A DNA stretch of 44,130 nt from an uncultured bacterium. GTDB taxonomy: Bacteria; Cyanobacteriota; Vampirovibrionia; Gastranaerophilales; Gastranaerophilaceae. The notes under the pieces were generated by a model that was not told the DNA's origin, ran no database searches, and was given only the letters and a program-made list of their open reading frames with translations. The position numbers and the translations under genes were made by a program. The stretch covers positions 1 through 44,130 of the forward strand of contig CASFTJ010000013.1 in assembly GCA_949297715.1 (NCBI GenBank), written 5' to 3'. Positions 37,301-43,737 of the stretch are shown here, one piece after another (the first letter of the stretch is position 1; every line of letters starts with the position of its first letter).

Positions 37301-37819
37301 ACAATTTGCGGACTTATCACTGCGACCAAACAAATTCCGACCAAAAAAGACCCGGCAAAATTCATCCGATTTGTGACGGTGGAGGATTTGACAGGCAAAG
37401 TTGAAGTTATAGCATTTAACAAACAGATTCAAGAATACGGAAGTTATTTAGAATCCGAGCAGCGAGTAATAATTTCAGGCAAAGTAAGCCGAAGAAGCGA
37501 AGAAGAACCGCCTGTTCTATTAGTTGATACCGTAAAGCCCGTTGATAATTCAAACATTTTTACACTTCAATTGAACGACGAATTCAAATTTGAAGAACTT
37601 GTATATTTAAAAAATCTTTTATGTGAGCATTCAGGTTCAGATCCTTTGATGATAAAAATGAGAGATGAAGTAGGTGAAGTAAAGATTTTAACGGCCTCAA
37701 TGTTCTGGGTAAATTCAACAAACACTCTTGTTGATCTATTAAGGAGTAAATTTAAAGAACGAATTGACATAAATATCCGCTCACTAGATTCACAAGAAGA
37801 AAAGTCAGAAGCCGCATAA
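34340..37819 (+). CDS. dnaE: DNA polymerase III alpha subunit
   Basis: A 1159-residue replicative polymerase (C-family, DnaE type, without built-in exonuclease). N-terminal PHP domain: VPLHLHSEYSLLDGAI and AVAITDHGVMYSA. Palm: GPGRGSAAGSVVAYAL and the catalytic PDVDIDFCIERR (about residue 402-413). Helix-hairpin-helix region about 830-890 and an OB fold (VVTICGLITATKQIP, about 990). It copies the chromosome with the beta clamp. There is no Shine-Dalgarno before the ATG. The next small gene starts 2 bases after its stop. Confidence 0.98.
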   Translation: MSTQQAYVPLHLHSEYSLLDGAIRVKKLCEFAKENNMPAVAITDHGVMYSAIEFYRTAKEMGVKSIIGCEFYVHDGDIHDKNPSHNPLYHLVLLAKDKDGYMNLVKLVSIAHCEGMYYKPRINFELLQKYSKGLICSSACLGGEVLQNLLQKNYEGAKECAKKYKDLFGEDYYIELQDHGLDEQKKTNPDLIKIARELDIKMIITNDSHYLKKEDADWHDTLLCLQTNSLKHEENRFHFPNNEFYVKTAEELRDAFKWMDRETFDECIKNTVDIAEKCHLILEMGKSPLPHYEVPSGYTVESYLDYIVHQGLKERYGEIPKEIEERVRYELGIIEQMGFSAYFLITWDFVHFAKTHGIPVGPGRGSAAGSVVAYALKITELDPIRHHLLFERFLNPERYSMPDVDIDFCIERRGEVIDYVSNKYGEDKVCQIITFGTYAAKAAMKGVARVLDIPYAKSNQLASLIPSEPKTHIDDALQPGMELKKLYDEDPEVKKLVDMSKAIEGIKNNTGTHAAGVIIAHKPLNEIVPVQPSKDGIIVTEYPMADLEKLGLLKMDFLGLRNLTMIHKTMKLIKKRQGIEFDIDRIPLDDKPTYDMLIAGDTDGVFQLESSGMKKLVKDLRPDVFEDLGALVALFRPGPLESGMVQDFVERKHGRQEIKYAHPLLEPVLKDTYGTIVYQEQIMQVFQVLADYTLGQADMVRRMMGKKKLDEMAQQKGKFIEGAARHGMESKDAAALFEQIEKFASYCFNRSHSAAYAFVAYQTAYLKCHYPVEYLASLLTSVSGDQDKTQLYIEEALKKGIKVMPPDINKSYAEFTPDGNDIRFGLASIKQVGEAVVEAIIEEREKNGEFKSIYDYCKRLDAKCCNKKTLEGLIKSGAFSNIEKSRKQLMENIDYITATASKEAKAKESGQGSLFDLLSDTSEVEDAKFKLAGSDEEYEQRQLQIFEKEFLGFYVTSHPLSTIRDKLPFLMTHKISEIPDQKNDKVVTICGLITATKQIPTKKDPAKFIRFVTVEDLTGKVEVIAFNKQIQEYGSYLESEQRVIISGKVSRRSEEEPPVLLVDTVKPVDNSNIFTLQLNDEFKFEELVYLKNLLCEHSGSDPLMIKMRDEVGEVKILTASMFWVNSTNTLVDLLRSKFKERIDINIRSLDSQEEKSEAA

Positions 37820-37821
37820 TT

Positions 37822-38217
37822 ATGGATAATATATCATTTAGCGGAAGAATATTATTTATAAATAAAGAATCATATAAGAATTTTATTAATCAAAGACGAG
37901 AAATAAACCAGCTAAAACACCATTGCGGGAACAACAGACTTACACATTTTATCCAAGACGACAAAGATTTTTTCGCAATAACAACGGTATATGAACATGA
38001 ACTAAAGATTGATGAGATAAGTTCACATGTACTCTCGGAGTTTTACAACAGCCCCAAAAGAGAAATACTTGAAGATATAATAGCGAACCACATAAACAAA
38101 ATAAAAGACTGGAAGTCAAAGATTGACATAACCCCAAACTACACTCCCCCAGAAAGAGCAGACGAAACAAGACAAAATTTTCTGGAAAGAATAAAAAGGA
38201 TTTTCAAAAAAAGATAA
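37822..38217 (+). CDS. Small protein of unknown function with N-terminal ISFSG motif
   Basis: A 131-residue, basic, charged protein starting MDNISFSGRILFINKES. No family is recognised. It sits 2 bases after the dnaE stop and is surely co-transcribed with it; the genome-lineage habit of an early SF-S/T-G motif is shared with the protein at 30186. The C-terminus is strongly basic (RIKRIFKKR). It could be an accessory to replication by position only; there is no direct evidence for that. Confidence 0.7.
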   Translation: MDNISFSGRILFINKESYKNFINQRREINQLKHHCGNNRLTHFIQDDKDFFAITTVYEHELKIDEISSHVLSEFYNSPKREILEDIIANHINKIKDWKSKIDITPNYTPPERADETRQNFLERIKRIFKKR

Positions 38218-38224
38218 AAAAGAC

Positions 38225-38252
38225 TTGCAAAAAAAAAATCAGCATGTATTAT
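38225..38252 (+). promoter_or_regulatory. Promoter of tRNA-Gly
   Basis: TTGCAA (38225-38230), 16-base spacer, TATTAT (38247-38252); start would be about 10 bases before the tRNA. Confidence 0.6.
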
Positions 38253-38268
38253 AGAAAAGTACCGATAA

Positions 38269-38343
38269 GCGGGGGTAATTCAGTGGTAGAATGCCTCCTT
38301 GCCAAGGAGGATGTCGCGAGTTCGAGCCTCGTCTCCCGCTCCA
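38269..38343 (+). tRNA. tRNA-Gly (anticodon GCC)
   Basis: Complete cloverleaf: acceptor GCGGGGG/CTCCCGC, anticodon loop TTGCCAA, T-arm GCGAG TTCGAGC CTCGT, discriminator T and encoded CCA. A terminator follows at 38350. Its 3' part from T-loop position 58 is duplicated 190 bases downstream. Confidence 0.97.
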
Positions 38344-38534
38344 TAAAGAAGAGTCTGAATTTCAGGCTCTTTTTTATTTTATAGGGAGATTTTGACGAGA
38401 ACTCGCTTTTTCGAGTTCGGCGACCTGTGAGCAGAGGGCGAAGGCTTGCCTGCGTATGGATTAAACCATTTAAGCAGGCAACCGAAGACCCGTTTAATGC
38501 GAGCAGGTCAAGACAGCCTCGTCTCCCGCTCCAT
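38325..38534 (+). repeat. tRNA-Gly tail duplication enclosing a hairpin element
   Basis: The 20 bases 38325-38344 (T-loop A58 through CCA plus T) recur exactly at 38515-38534. Between them lie the tRNA terminator, a hairpin GAACTCG/CGAGTTC (38399-38418) ending in GTTCG, and a 95-base insert (38420-38514). The insert has GTGAGCAGAGG, a central hairpin TTGCCTGC/GCAGGCAA (38446-38481) and ends GCGAGCAGGTCAAGAC. The same framework is found after tRNA-Tyr and at the window start. No gene is encoded. It looks like a short mobile or structured element fused to the T-loop. Confidence 0.75.
38350..38377 (+). terminator. Terminator of tRNA-Gly
   Basis: Hairpin AGAGTCTG / CAGGCTCT (one G-T pair) followed by a T run, starting seven bases after the CCA end. 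Confidence 0.85.
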
Positions 38535-38771
38535 TTAAAACATAAGTCCAGTAAGCCTTTTGGGAAACTGGATTATTTTTTTATTTTGGCTTTTTTCATT
38601 TATGCTCATATTTTGCTCATATTTTTCTGAAAAAATATTCCCGATTTGTAATGTCGCTTTTTTAACCATGCCTGCACCCTCAAATAAATCAATACAGTCA
38701 TTTAAATTTCCGTTTAAAAATTTTTGTATTTTTATATCAAATTTTTCACGTAATTTTTTATCAAAATACTG
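38535..38771 (-). pseudogene. Possible 5'-truncated gene remnant
   Basis: On the leftward strand a frame is open for about 78 codons with coding-like composition (KKLREKFDIKIQKFLNGNLN, DCIDLFEGAGMVKKATLQIG, ending KKIIQFPKRLTGLMF). Its stop codon abuts the duplicated tRNA-Gly tail. There is no start codon at its left part except an internal ATG (38669, giving 44 residues). It may be the C-terminal remnant of a lost gene, possibly from the agent that made the tail duplication. No family is recognised. Alternatively it is chance; bases 38547-38580 also form a terminator-like hairpin on the + strand. Confidence 0.35.
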
Positions 38772-38830
38772 TTAACTTAAAAATCAATGCACTTATAAGA
38801 ATTTTATGATATAATAAAAACGGAGTTATT

Positions 38831-39949
38831 ATGAATATAGAAGGCAAATATACAACAGCCAAAATTTACGCATCAACAATAGATGACGGCACAATAGAAC
38901 AAACAAAAAACATTTGTGACCACCCGATTTTTGCGGACTGTAAAATCCGCATCATGCCTGACTGCCACAAAGGGAAAGGGTGCACAATAGGTTTCACCTC
39001 AGAAATGCCCAAAGGCGGAGAAATTATTCCAAATATAATCGGAGTAGACCAGTCTTGCGGAATGTATGTCGTCAAGCTAATTGATTCAGATAACTTGGAC
39101 GAATATGAAAAACTAGATAAAGTAATCAGAAAAAATATTCCGACAGGAACAGGTGCAAGAAAAGAGCTTAGTGAACTTATTCAGGAAGAACTCAAAGAAA
39201 AAATTTGCCAAATTTCAAAAGATATTTTAAAAGAAGAATCGAGCGAGGAAGATTTACTCAAAATCGGAACTTTAGGAAGCGGAAATCATTTTATCTCAAT
39301 TGAAAAAGGGACAACAGGAACTTATTTAATAATCCATAGCGGCTCAAGAAATTTTGGGAACAAGCTTGCAATTCATTTTCAAAATCTTGCAATAGAAAAA
39401 AACTGTTACGGTGATAATTATTTAAAACAGCTTTCATATCTGACAGGAAAAGATGCCGAAAATTATTTATACTGCGCCGATGTATGCCGGGATTACGCCC
39501 ACTGGAGCAGAAAAATAATGGCGGAAGAAATTCTTAAGAATATGAACTGGCAAGCAGAAGAAACATTTGAAACCCTGCACAATTATATCGGAAAAGACAA
39601 TATAATTCGCAAAGGCGCAATTTCAGCACATAAAAATGAAAAAGTTTTAATACCTTTAAATATGGCAGACGGCTCACTAATATGTATCGGCAAAGGCAAC
39701 AAAGACTGGAACGATTCAGCCCCGCACGGTGCAGGCAGAATAAGCACCCGCACCCAAGCTAAAGCAAACCTTTCAATGGATGAATACAAATCAAGAATGC
39801 AAGGAATTTTCACGACCTGTATTTCTACAGGCACACTTGATGAGTCGCCGATGGCATACAAAAATGCCGACGAAATTATAAAATCAGTAGAACCTACAGT
39901 TGAAATTATTGACCACATAAAACCTCTATACAATTTTAAAGCAGGTTAG
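38831..39949 (+). CDS. rtcB: RtcB-family RNA ligase
   Basis: A 372-residue RNA ligase that joins 2',3'-cyclic phosphate and 5'-OH RNA ends using GTP and Mn2+, repairing cut tRNAs. Metal and active-site residues are visible: MPDCHKGKG, D73 and C76 (GVDQSCGM, where E. coli has GVDIGCGM), GNH at 151-153, H169 (IHSGSRNFG), H250 (LHNYIG), and the guanylylated H299 in PHGAGR. It is on the short side of the family. A TATAAT at 38810 and CGGAG precede the ATG. No archease or RtcA/RtcR gene is adjacent. It is the first intact gene after tRNA-Gly and its tail element. Confidence 0.93.
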   Translation: MNIEGKYTTAKIYASTIDDGTIEQTKNICDHPIFADCKIRIMPDCHKGKGCTIGFTSEMPKGGEIIPNIIGVDQSCGMYVVKLIDSDNLDEYEKLDKVIRKNIPTGTGARKELSELIQEELKEKICQISKDILKEESSEEDLLKIGTLGSGNHFISIEKGTTGTYLIIHSGSRNFGNKLAIHFQNLAIEKNCYGDNYLKQLSYLTGKDAENYLYCADVCRDYAHWSRKIMAEEILKNMNWQAEETFETLHNYIGKDNIIRKGAISAHKNEKVLIPLNMADGSLICIGKGNKDWNDSAPHGAGRISTRTQAKANLSMDEYKSRMQGIFTTCISTGTLDESPMAYKNADEIIKSVEPTVEIIDHIKPLYNFKAG

Positions 39950-40100
39950 ATATTTACATTCTAATTAAGTGGAAATATTATTCGATTTGTAACTGCAATT
40001 CGCCAATAGAAAAAAGTTTGTGCTATGATTTTTATTAATATAATTCAGGTTAGCAAAAATATTTTTGCTTGTTTTTTAAATACCATAAAAGGCAACTCTA

Positions 40101-40838
40101 ATGAAAATTCAAAATAACAACAACTCAAGCACAACATTCACACAAATTTACATAAAATCAAACGAAGCCCAAAAACTTCTAAAAAAAGCAGACAGAGCAG
40201 TAAAAGCCATTGATGCAAAATTCATAAACACCAATATTCCCTCCGGTCACAGAAAACCGCTTTGGTCAGTATTATCGACAGAAATAGAACAGCGTCAGGC
40301 AAATAATCCGAACAATATTATCATAGACATTTCAAACAAAGCAAAACAACTTCTTGCAATAATAACAACAGACAATAAAGGATTTTTAGTAAGCAAAACG
40401 GAAGTATGCCCGCTTCCGGTAATCGGAAGCAAAAACGATATGTTTCCGACAAACGATTTATATAGAAGATACTGTTATTCACTAGATCAAACAGTTTACG
40501 GACGCTCAGACTTTTTTGATGCGATAGATAATGCGGAATATGAAGTTGATCTATTAAAAATGAAGCAGCAAGCTGAAGCACCGGAAATGCAAACAAGCAT
40601 CCGTGCGCATGAAAAACACCCCACACCGCCGAAAGATCCCAAAATCATAAAAAATCCAAGACGCCACGAAAAAGCAAGACTTAAATTTAAAGAACACATT
40701 CAACGCCCGTTTGAAAGATTGAGAACCCTCATAGATTTCTCGCAGCTTGACCAAACACAAAAACTACAACCGAAAAATAAAGAAAAAATCCCGAGAAAAC
40801 TTAAAAAATCAAACACAAATTCAGCCCAATCACAGTAA
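40101..40838 (+). CDS. Protein of unknown function with basic C-terminus
   Basis: A 245-residue protein I do not recognise. The Asn-rich start (MKIQNNNNSSTTFTQIYIKS) is followed by a globular region (about 20-150) and a very basic, Pro-containing tail (from about 165: HPTPPKDPKIIKNPRRHEKAR to SNTNSAQSQ) that could bind nucleic acid or be disordered. There is no signal peptide. The TTFTQ near the N-terminus loosely resembles the SF-S/T-G start of other small proteins here. It precedes pckA by 66 bases. Confidence 0.7.
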   Translation: MKIQNNNNSSTTFTQIYIKSNEAQKLLKKADRAVKAIDAKFINTNIPSGHRKPLWSVLSTEIEQRQANNPNNIIIDISNKAKQLLAIITTDNKGFLVSKTEVCPLPVIGSKNDMFPTNDLYRRYCYSLDQTVYGRSDFFDAIDNAEYEVDLLKMKQQAEAPEMQTSIRAHEKHPTPPKDPKIIKNPRRHEKARLKFKEHIQRPFERLRTLIDFSQLDQTQKLQPKNKEKIPRKLKKSNTNSAQSQ

Positions 40839-40904
40839 AAATAAGAAAAGACTTTAAAAAAAATATTTACATGGTAGAGTATAAAATGTAAGGAGGATAT
40901 AAAT

Positions 40905-42509
40905 ATGGAAACATATGGAATTGAAAAATTTGGCATAATAGGACCGAAAGCAGTTTACAGAAACCTGACTCCGGCACAGTTGACAGAAGCAGCTTTGCGT
41001 CTGGGAGAAGGTAAATTAAGCAACACAGGCGCCCTTGTTGTAACAACAGGTAAATACACCGGCAGATCGCCTAAAGACAAATTTATCGTAGATACCGACA
41101 GTATCCACAACGAGATTGCTTGGGGTAAGGTAAACCGCCCAATCAGCAGAGAGAAATTTAACTCAATTAAAGGTAAAATTGCAGCATACCTTCAAAACCG
41201 TGAAATCTTCATTTTCGACGGATACGCAGGCGCTGACAAAACTTACACTCAAAAATTCAGAGTTATCAACGAATTAGCAAGCCAAAACTTGTTCATTCAC
41301 CAACTATTAATCAGACCGACCGCAGAAGAACTTTCAACATACGGCGCACCTGATTACACAATACTTTGCGCACCGGGCTTCAAATGCGACCCTGAAGTTG
41401 ATGGAGTAAATTCGGAAGCATGCATCGCAATTGACTACGAAGCACACGAAATCATCATCTGCGGTTCACAATACGCAGGCGAAATCAAGAAATCAGTATT
41501 CGCAACAATGAACTACATCATGACTAAGAAAAATGTACTTCCGATGCACTGCAGCGCAAACATGGATCCTCAAACCGGAGAAACAGCAGTATTCTTCGGA
41601 CTTTCAGGAACAGGAAAAACAACCCTTTCAGCAGATCCGAACCGCAAACTTATCGGTGATGACGAACACGGCTGGTCACCTGATGGTATCTTCAACTTTG
41701 AAGGCGGCTGCTATGCAAAATGTATTCACCTATCTAAAGAACATGAACCTGAAATTTACAATGCAATCAGATTTGGTTCATTGGTAGAAAACGTAGTTAT
41801 GGATCCTGAAACAAGAGAATTTGACTTTGATGATGGAAGCCTAACCGAAAACACTCGTGTAGGTTACCCGATTAACTACATTGATAACGCTCAAATTCCT
41901 TCAAAAGGCGGAATACCGAAAGTTGTTATCTTCTTAACAGCAGATGCATTCGGAGTATTGCCTCCTATTTCAAGACTTGATAACAAAGCCGCAATGTACC
42001 ATTTTGTAACAGGTTTCACATCAAAACTTGCAGGAACAGAAAGAGGCGTAACAGAACCGCAACCGACCTTCTCAACATTGTTTGGTGAACCGTTTATGCC
42101 AATGGATGCATCAGTATACGCAAAAATGCTTGGCGAAAAACTTGAAAAATACGGCACAAAAGTTTACTTGGTTAACACCGGATGGGCTGGCGGAAGCGCA
42201 GCTTCAGGTGCAAAACGTATGAAACTTTCATACACTCGTGCAATGGTAACAGCAGCACTTAACGGATACTTTGATAACGTTGAATTTAAACACCACGACA
42301 TCTTCAACGTAGATTATCCGACAAGCTGCCCGAATGTACCTGATGAACAGCTTGACGCTCGCGGTATGTGGGCTGATAAAGCAGCTTATGACGAACAAGC
42401 TAACAAACTTGCTCAAATGTTCGCTGATAACTTCGCAGCTAAATATCCGAACATGCCCGCTGAAATAGTTGCAGCAGGTCCAAAACCGAAAGCACAACAG
42501 CTTATATAA
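40905..42509 (+). CDS. pckA: Phosphoenolpyruvate carboxykinase (ATP)
   Basis: A 534-residue PEP carboxykinase of the ATP type, interconverting oxaloacetate and PEP. P-loop GLSGTGKT (232-239), kinase-2 LIGDDEHGW (249-257), YTGRSPKDKF (51-60) substrate site and LVNTGWAGG are all present. In gut anaerobes it often runs toward oxaloacetate during fermentation, an inference here. AAGGAGG lies before the ATG, and its codon choice is more C-ending than its neighbours, which suggests high expression. A strong terminator follows. Confidence 0.97.
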   Translation: METYGIEKFGIIGPKAVYRNLTPAQLTEAALRLGEGKLSNTGALVVTTGKYTGRSPKDKFIVDTDSIHNEIAWGKVNRPISREKFNSIKGKIAAYLQNREIFIFDGYAGADKTYTQKFRVINELASQNLFIHQLLIRPTAEELSTYGAPDYTILCAPGFKCDPEVDGVNSEACIAIDYEAHEIIICGSQYAGEIKKSVFATMNYIMTKKNVLPMHCSANMDPQTGETAVFFGLSGTGKTTLSADPNRKLIGDDEHGWSPDGIFNFEGGCYAKCIHLSKEHEPEIYNAIRFGSLVENVVMDPETREFDFDDGSLTENTRVGYPINYIDNAQIPSKGGIPKVVIFLTADAFGVLPPISRLDNKAAMYHFVTGFTSKLAGTERGVTEPQPTFSTLFGEPFMPMDASVYAKMLGEKLEKYGTKVYLVNTGWAGGSAASGAKRMKLSYTRAMVTAALNGYFDNVEFKHHDIFNVDYPTSCPNVPDEQLDARGMWADKAAYDEQANKLAQMFADNFAAKYPNMPAEIVAAGPKPKAQQLI

Positions 42510-42543
42510 TTATCAACCCTAAATAATCGGGTTTGCTAAGGAG

Positions 42544-42580
42544 GCGCAGACTTATTAATTAATAAGTCTGCGCTTTTTTA
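42544..42580 (+). terminator. Terminator of pckA
   Basis: A perfect 30-base palindrome (GCGCAGACTTATTAA and its complement) followed by a T run, 34 bases after the pckA stop. Confidence 0.92.
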
Positions 42581-42582
42581 TA

Positions 42583-42610
42583 TGACTTTTTCAAAAAAAT
42601 AAAATATACT
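42583..42610 (+). promoter_or_regulatory. Promoter of small gene, possibly leaderless
   Basis: TATACT (42605-42610) lies 6 bases before the ATG at 42617, with an ATGACT-like -35 about 17 bases upstream and no Shine-Dalgarno. Confidence 0.45.
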
Positions 42611-42616
42611 GTAATT

Positions 42617-42856
42617 ATGCATTTTATAATAATTCTTGACGAAACAAAAAAACAATATTATGTAATAAAAACCCCATTTTTGCCCGAATTTTATTCGATA
42701 ATTAAACGCAAAAACGACAAAAAATATAAGCTGAAAGTTTTTGACGTAACCTATCCTCAGCGTTTAATGAAAATATTTTATGTGAAATTTTTACTTAACA
42801 AAAAATATAAATATCGCCGCAAACTTTTGAATGATTTTTTAAGCGGAGAAAACTAA
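42617..42856 (+). CDS. Small basic protein of unknown function
   Basis: A 79-residue Lys/Tyr/Phe-rich protein (start MHFIIILDETKKQYYVIKTP, end RRKLLNDFLSGEN). No family is recognised. It has its own promoter-like box with leaderless geometry after the pckA terminator, and its last base abuts the stop of the convergent DUF486 gene. The composition suggests RNA or membrane contact, but that is a guess. Confidence 0.55.
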   Translation: MHFIIILDETKKQYYVIKTPFLPEFYSIIKRKNDKKYKLKVFDVTYPQRLMKIFYVKFLLNKKYKYRRKLLNDFLSGEN

Positions 42857-43198
42857 CTACCATTTTTTAAAAATAAAAAATACAGCAAAAATAATGAAAA
42901 CAAATCCGACAAGATAATTCCACTTAAATTCTTCTTTCAGATATGCAACTGAAAAAACGCTAAATACAAGAAGTGTAATAACTTCCTGAATAGTTTTTAA
43001 TTGAGCGGCACTGTAGAACTCATGCCCGATTCTATTAGCCGGAACCTGAAAGCAGTATTCAAAAAAAGCAATTCCCCAGCTAACAAGAATAACAATGAAA
43101 ATCGGGGCAGCCTTAAATTTAAGATGTCCGTACCACGCAAAAGTCATAAATATATTAGAAATAGTTAAAAGCAAAATTGGTGCAATCTGTCTAATCAT
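42857..43198 (-). CDS. DMT-superfamily small membrane protein (DUF486)
   Basis: A 113-residue membrane protein with four transmembrane helices. Family pattern: ISNIFMTFAWYGHLKF, SWGIAFFEYCFQVPANRIG, FYSAAQLKTIQEVITL and WNYLVGFVFIIFAVFFIF. It is related to small drug/metabolite transporters, but the transported molecule is unknown. The ATG at 43198 is certain because GGAGG lies just before it; a longer frame would cover the tRNA-Thr promoter. Confidence 0.9.
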   Translation of the reverse strand: MIRQIAPILLLTISNIFMTFAWYGHLKFKAAPIFIVILVSWGIAFFEYCFQVPANRIGHEFYSAAQLKTIQEVITLLVFSVFSVAYLKEEFKWNYLVGFVFIIFAVFFIFKKW

Positions 43199-43246
43199 AA
43201 AAACCTCCGCAAAGATTGTAAGACAATTATAAAACAAATAAAAGTC

Positions 43247-43275
43247 TTGACAGTAAATTATTTTCTTAATAGAAT
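43247..43275 (+). promoter_or_regulatory. Promoter of tRNA-Thr(TGT)
   Basis: TTGACA (43247-43252), 17-base spacer, TAGAAT (43270-43275), 14 bases before the tRNA. Confidence 0.8.
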
Positions 43276-43289
43276 AAGACATGTGACAA

Positions 43290-43361
43290 GCCGACTTGGC
43301 TCAATGGTAGAGCAACGGTTTTGTAAACCGTAGGTTGTAGGTTCGATTCCTATAGTCGGCA
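43290..43361 (+). tRNA. tRNA-Thr (anticodon TGT)
   Basis: Acceptor GCCGACT/AGTCGGC, D-arm GCTC/GAGC, anticodon loop TTTGTAA, T-arm GTAGG TTCGATT CCTAT, discriminator A. CCA is not encoded. Confidence 0.96.
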
Positions 43362-43397
43362 TTTTTTCTGAAAATTTAATAATCAAAGTTAATAAAA

Positions 43398-43648
43398 TTT
43401 GAGCCTTTGTGGCAAGGACTCCGCGCAGTTAACTGAGTGTTAACGGAGTGGAGGGTGAGTAGCAGAACTCCATTGGTACATTTGTTCAAAACAATTTGAG
43501 CCTTTGTGGCAAGGACTCCGCGCAGTTAACTGAGTGTTAACGGAGTGGAGGGTGGGTGTGGCAAGGACTCCGCGCAGTTAACTGAGTGTTAACGGAGTGG
43601 AGGGTGGGTGGCAGAACTCCATTGGTACATTTGTTCAAAACAATTTGA
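43398..43648 (+). repeat. Tandem palindromic repeats carrying tRNA-Thr 5' ends
   Basis: A unit of about 97 bases is repeated. It begins GCCTTTGTGGC (the exact first 11 bases of the following tRNA-Thr), continues with a core of about 50 bases containing a hairpin ACTCC..GTTAAC / GTTAAC GGAGT, then GCAGAACTCCATTGGTA and TTGTTCAAAACAA. The core occurs three times (at about 43410, 43507 and 43559); the second unit is cut short by 52 bases. The part after the core resembles the anticodon arm and T-loop of tRNA-Thr(GGT), so the units look like degenerate tRNA-Thr copies with an insert in the D-arm. No gene is found here. Confidence 0.7.
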
Positions 43649-43720
43649 GCCTTTGTGGCGCAGGGGTAGCGCACTCCCTTGGTAAGGGAGAGGCCACGGG
43701 TTCAAATCCCGTCAAAGGCA
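43649..43720 (+). tRNA. tRNA-Thr (anticodon GGT)
   Basis: Acceptor GCCTTTG/CAAAGGC, D-arm GCGC/GCGC, anticodon loop TTGGTAA, T-arm ACGGG TTCAAAT CCCGT, discriminator A. No encoded CCA. Preceded by tandem repeats that copy its 5' end. No promoter of its own is obvious, so it may depend on read-through from tRNA-Thr(TGT). Confidence 0.96.
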
Positions 43721-43737
43721 ATTTAAAAATTAAATAA

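Noticed and set aside
38427-38630. Rightward frame of 67 residues over the Gly-linked element
   Set aside because: It runs across the element, the tRNA tail copy and AT-rich spacer, with no ribosome site. The other element copies do not keep this frame.
43398-43640. CRISPR array
   Set aside because: Repeat units are tandem with nearly identical spacing sequence, few in number, and carry tRNA fragments; there are no unique spacers and no cas genes.
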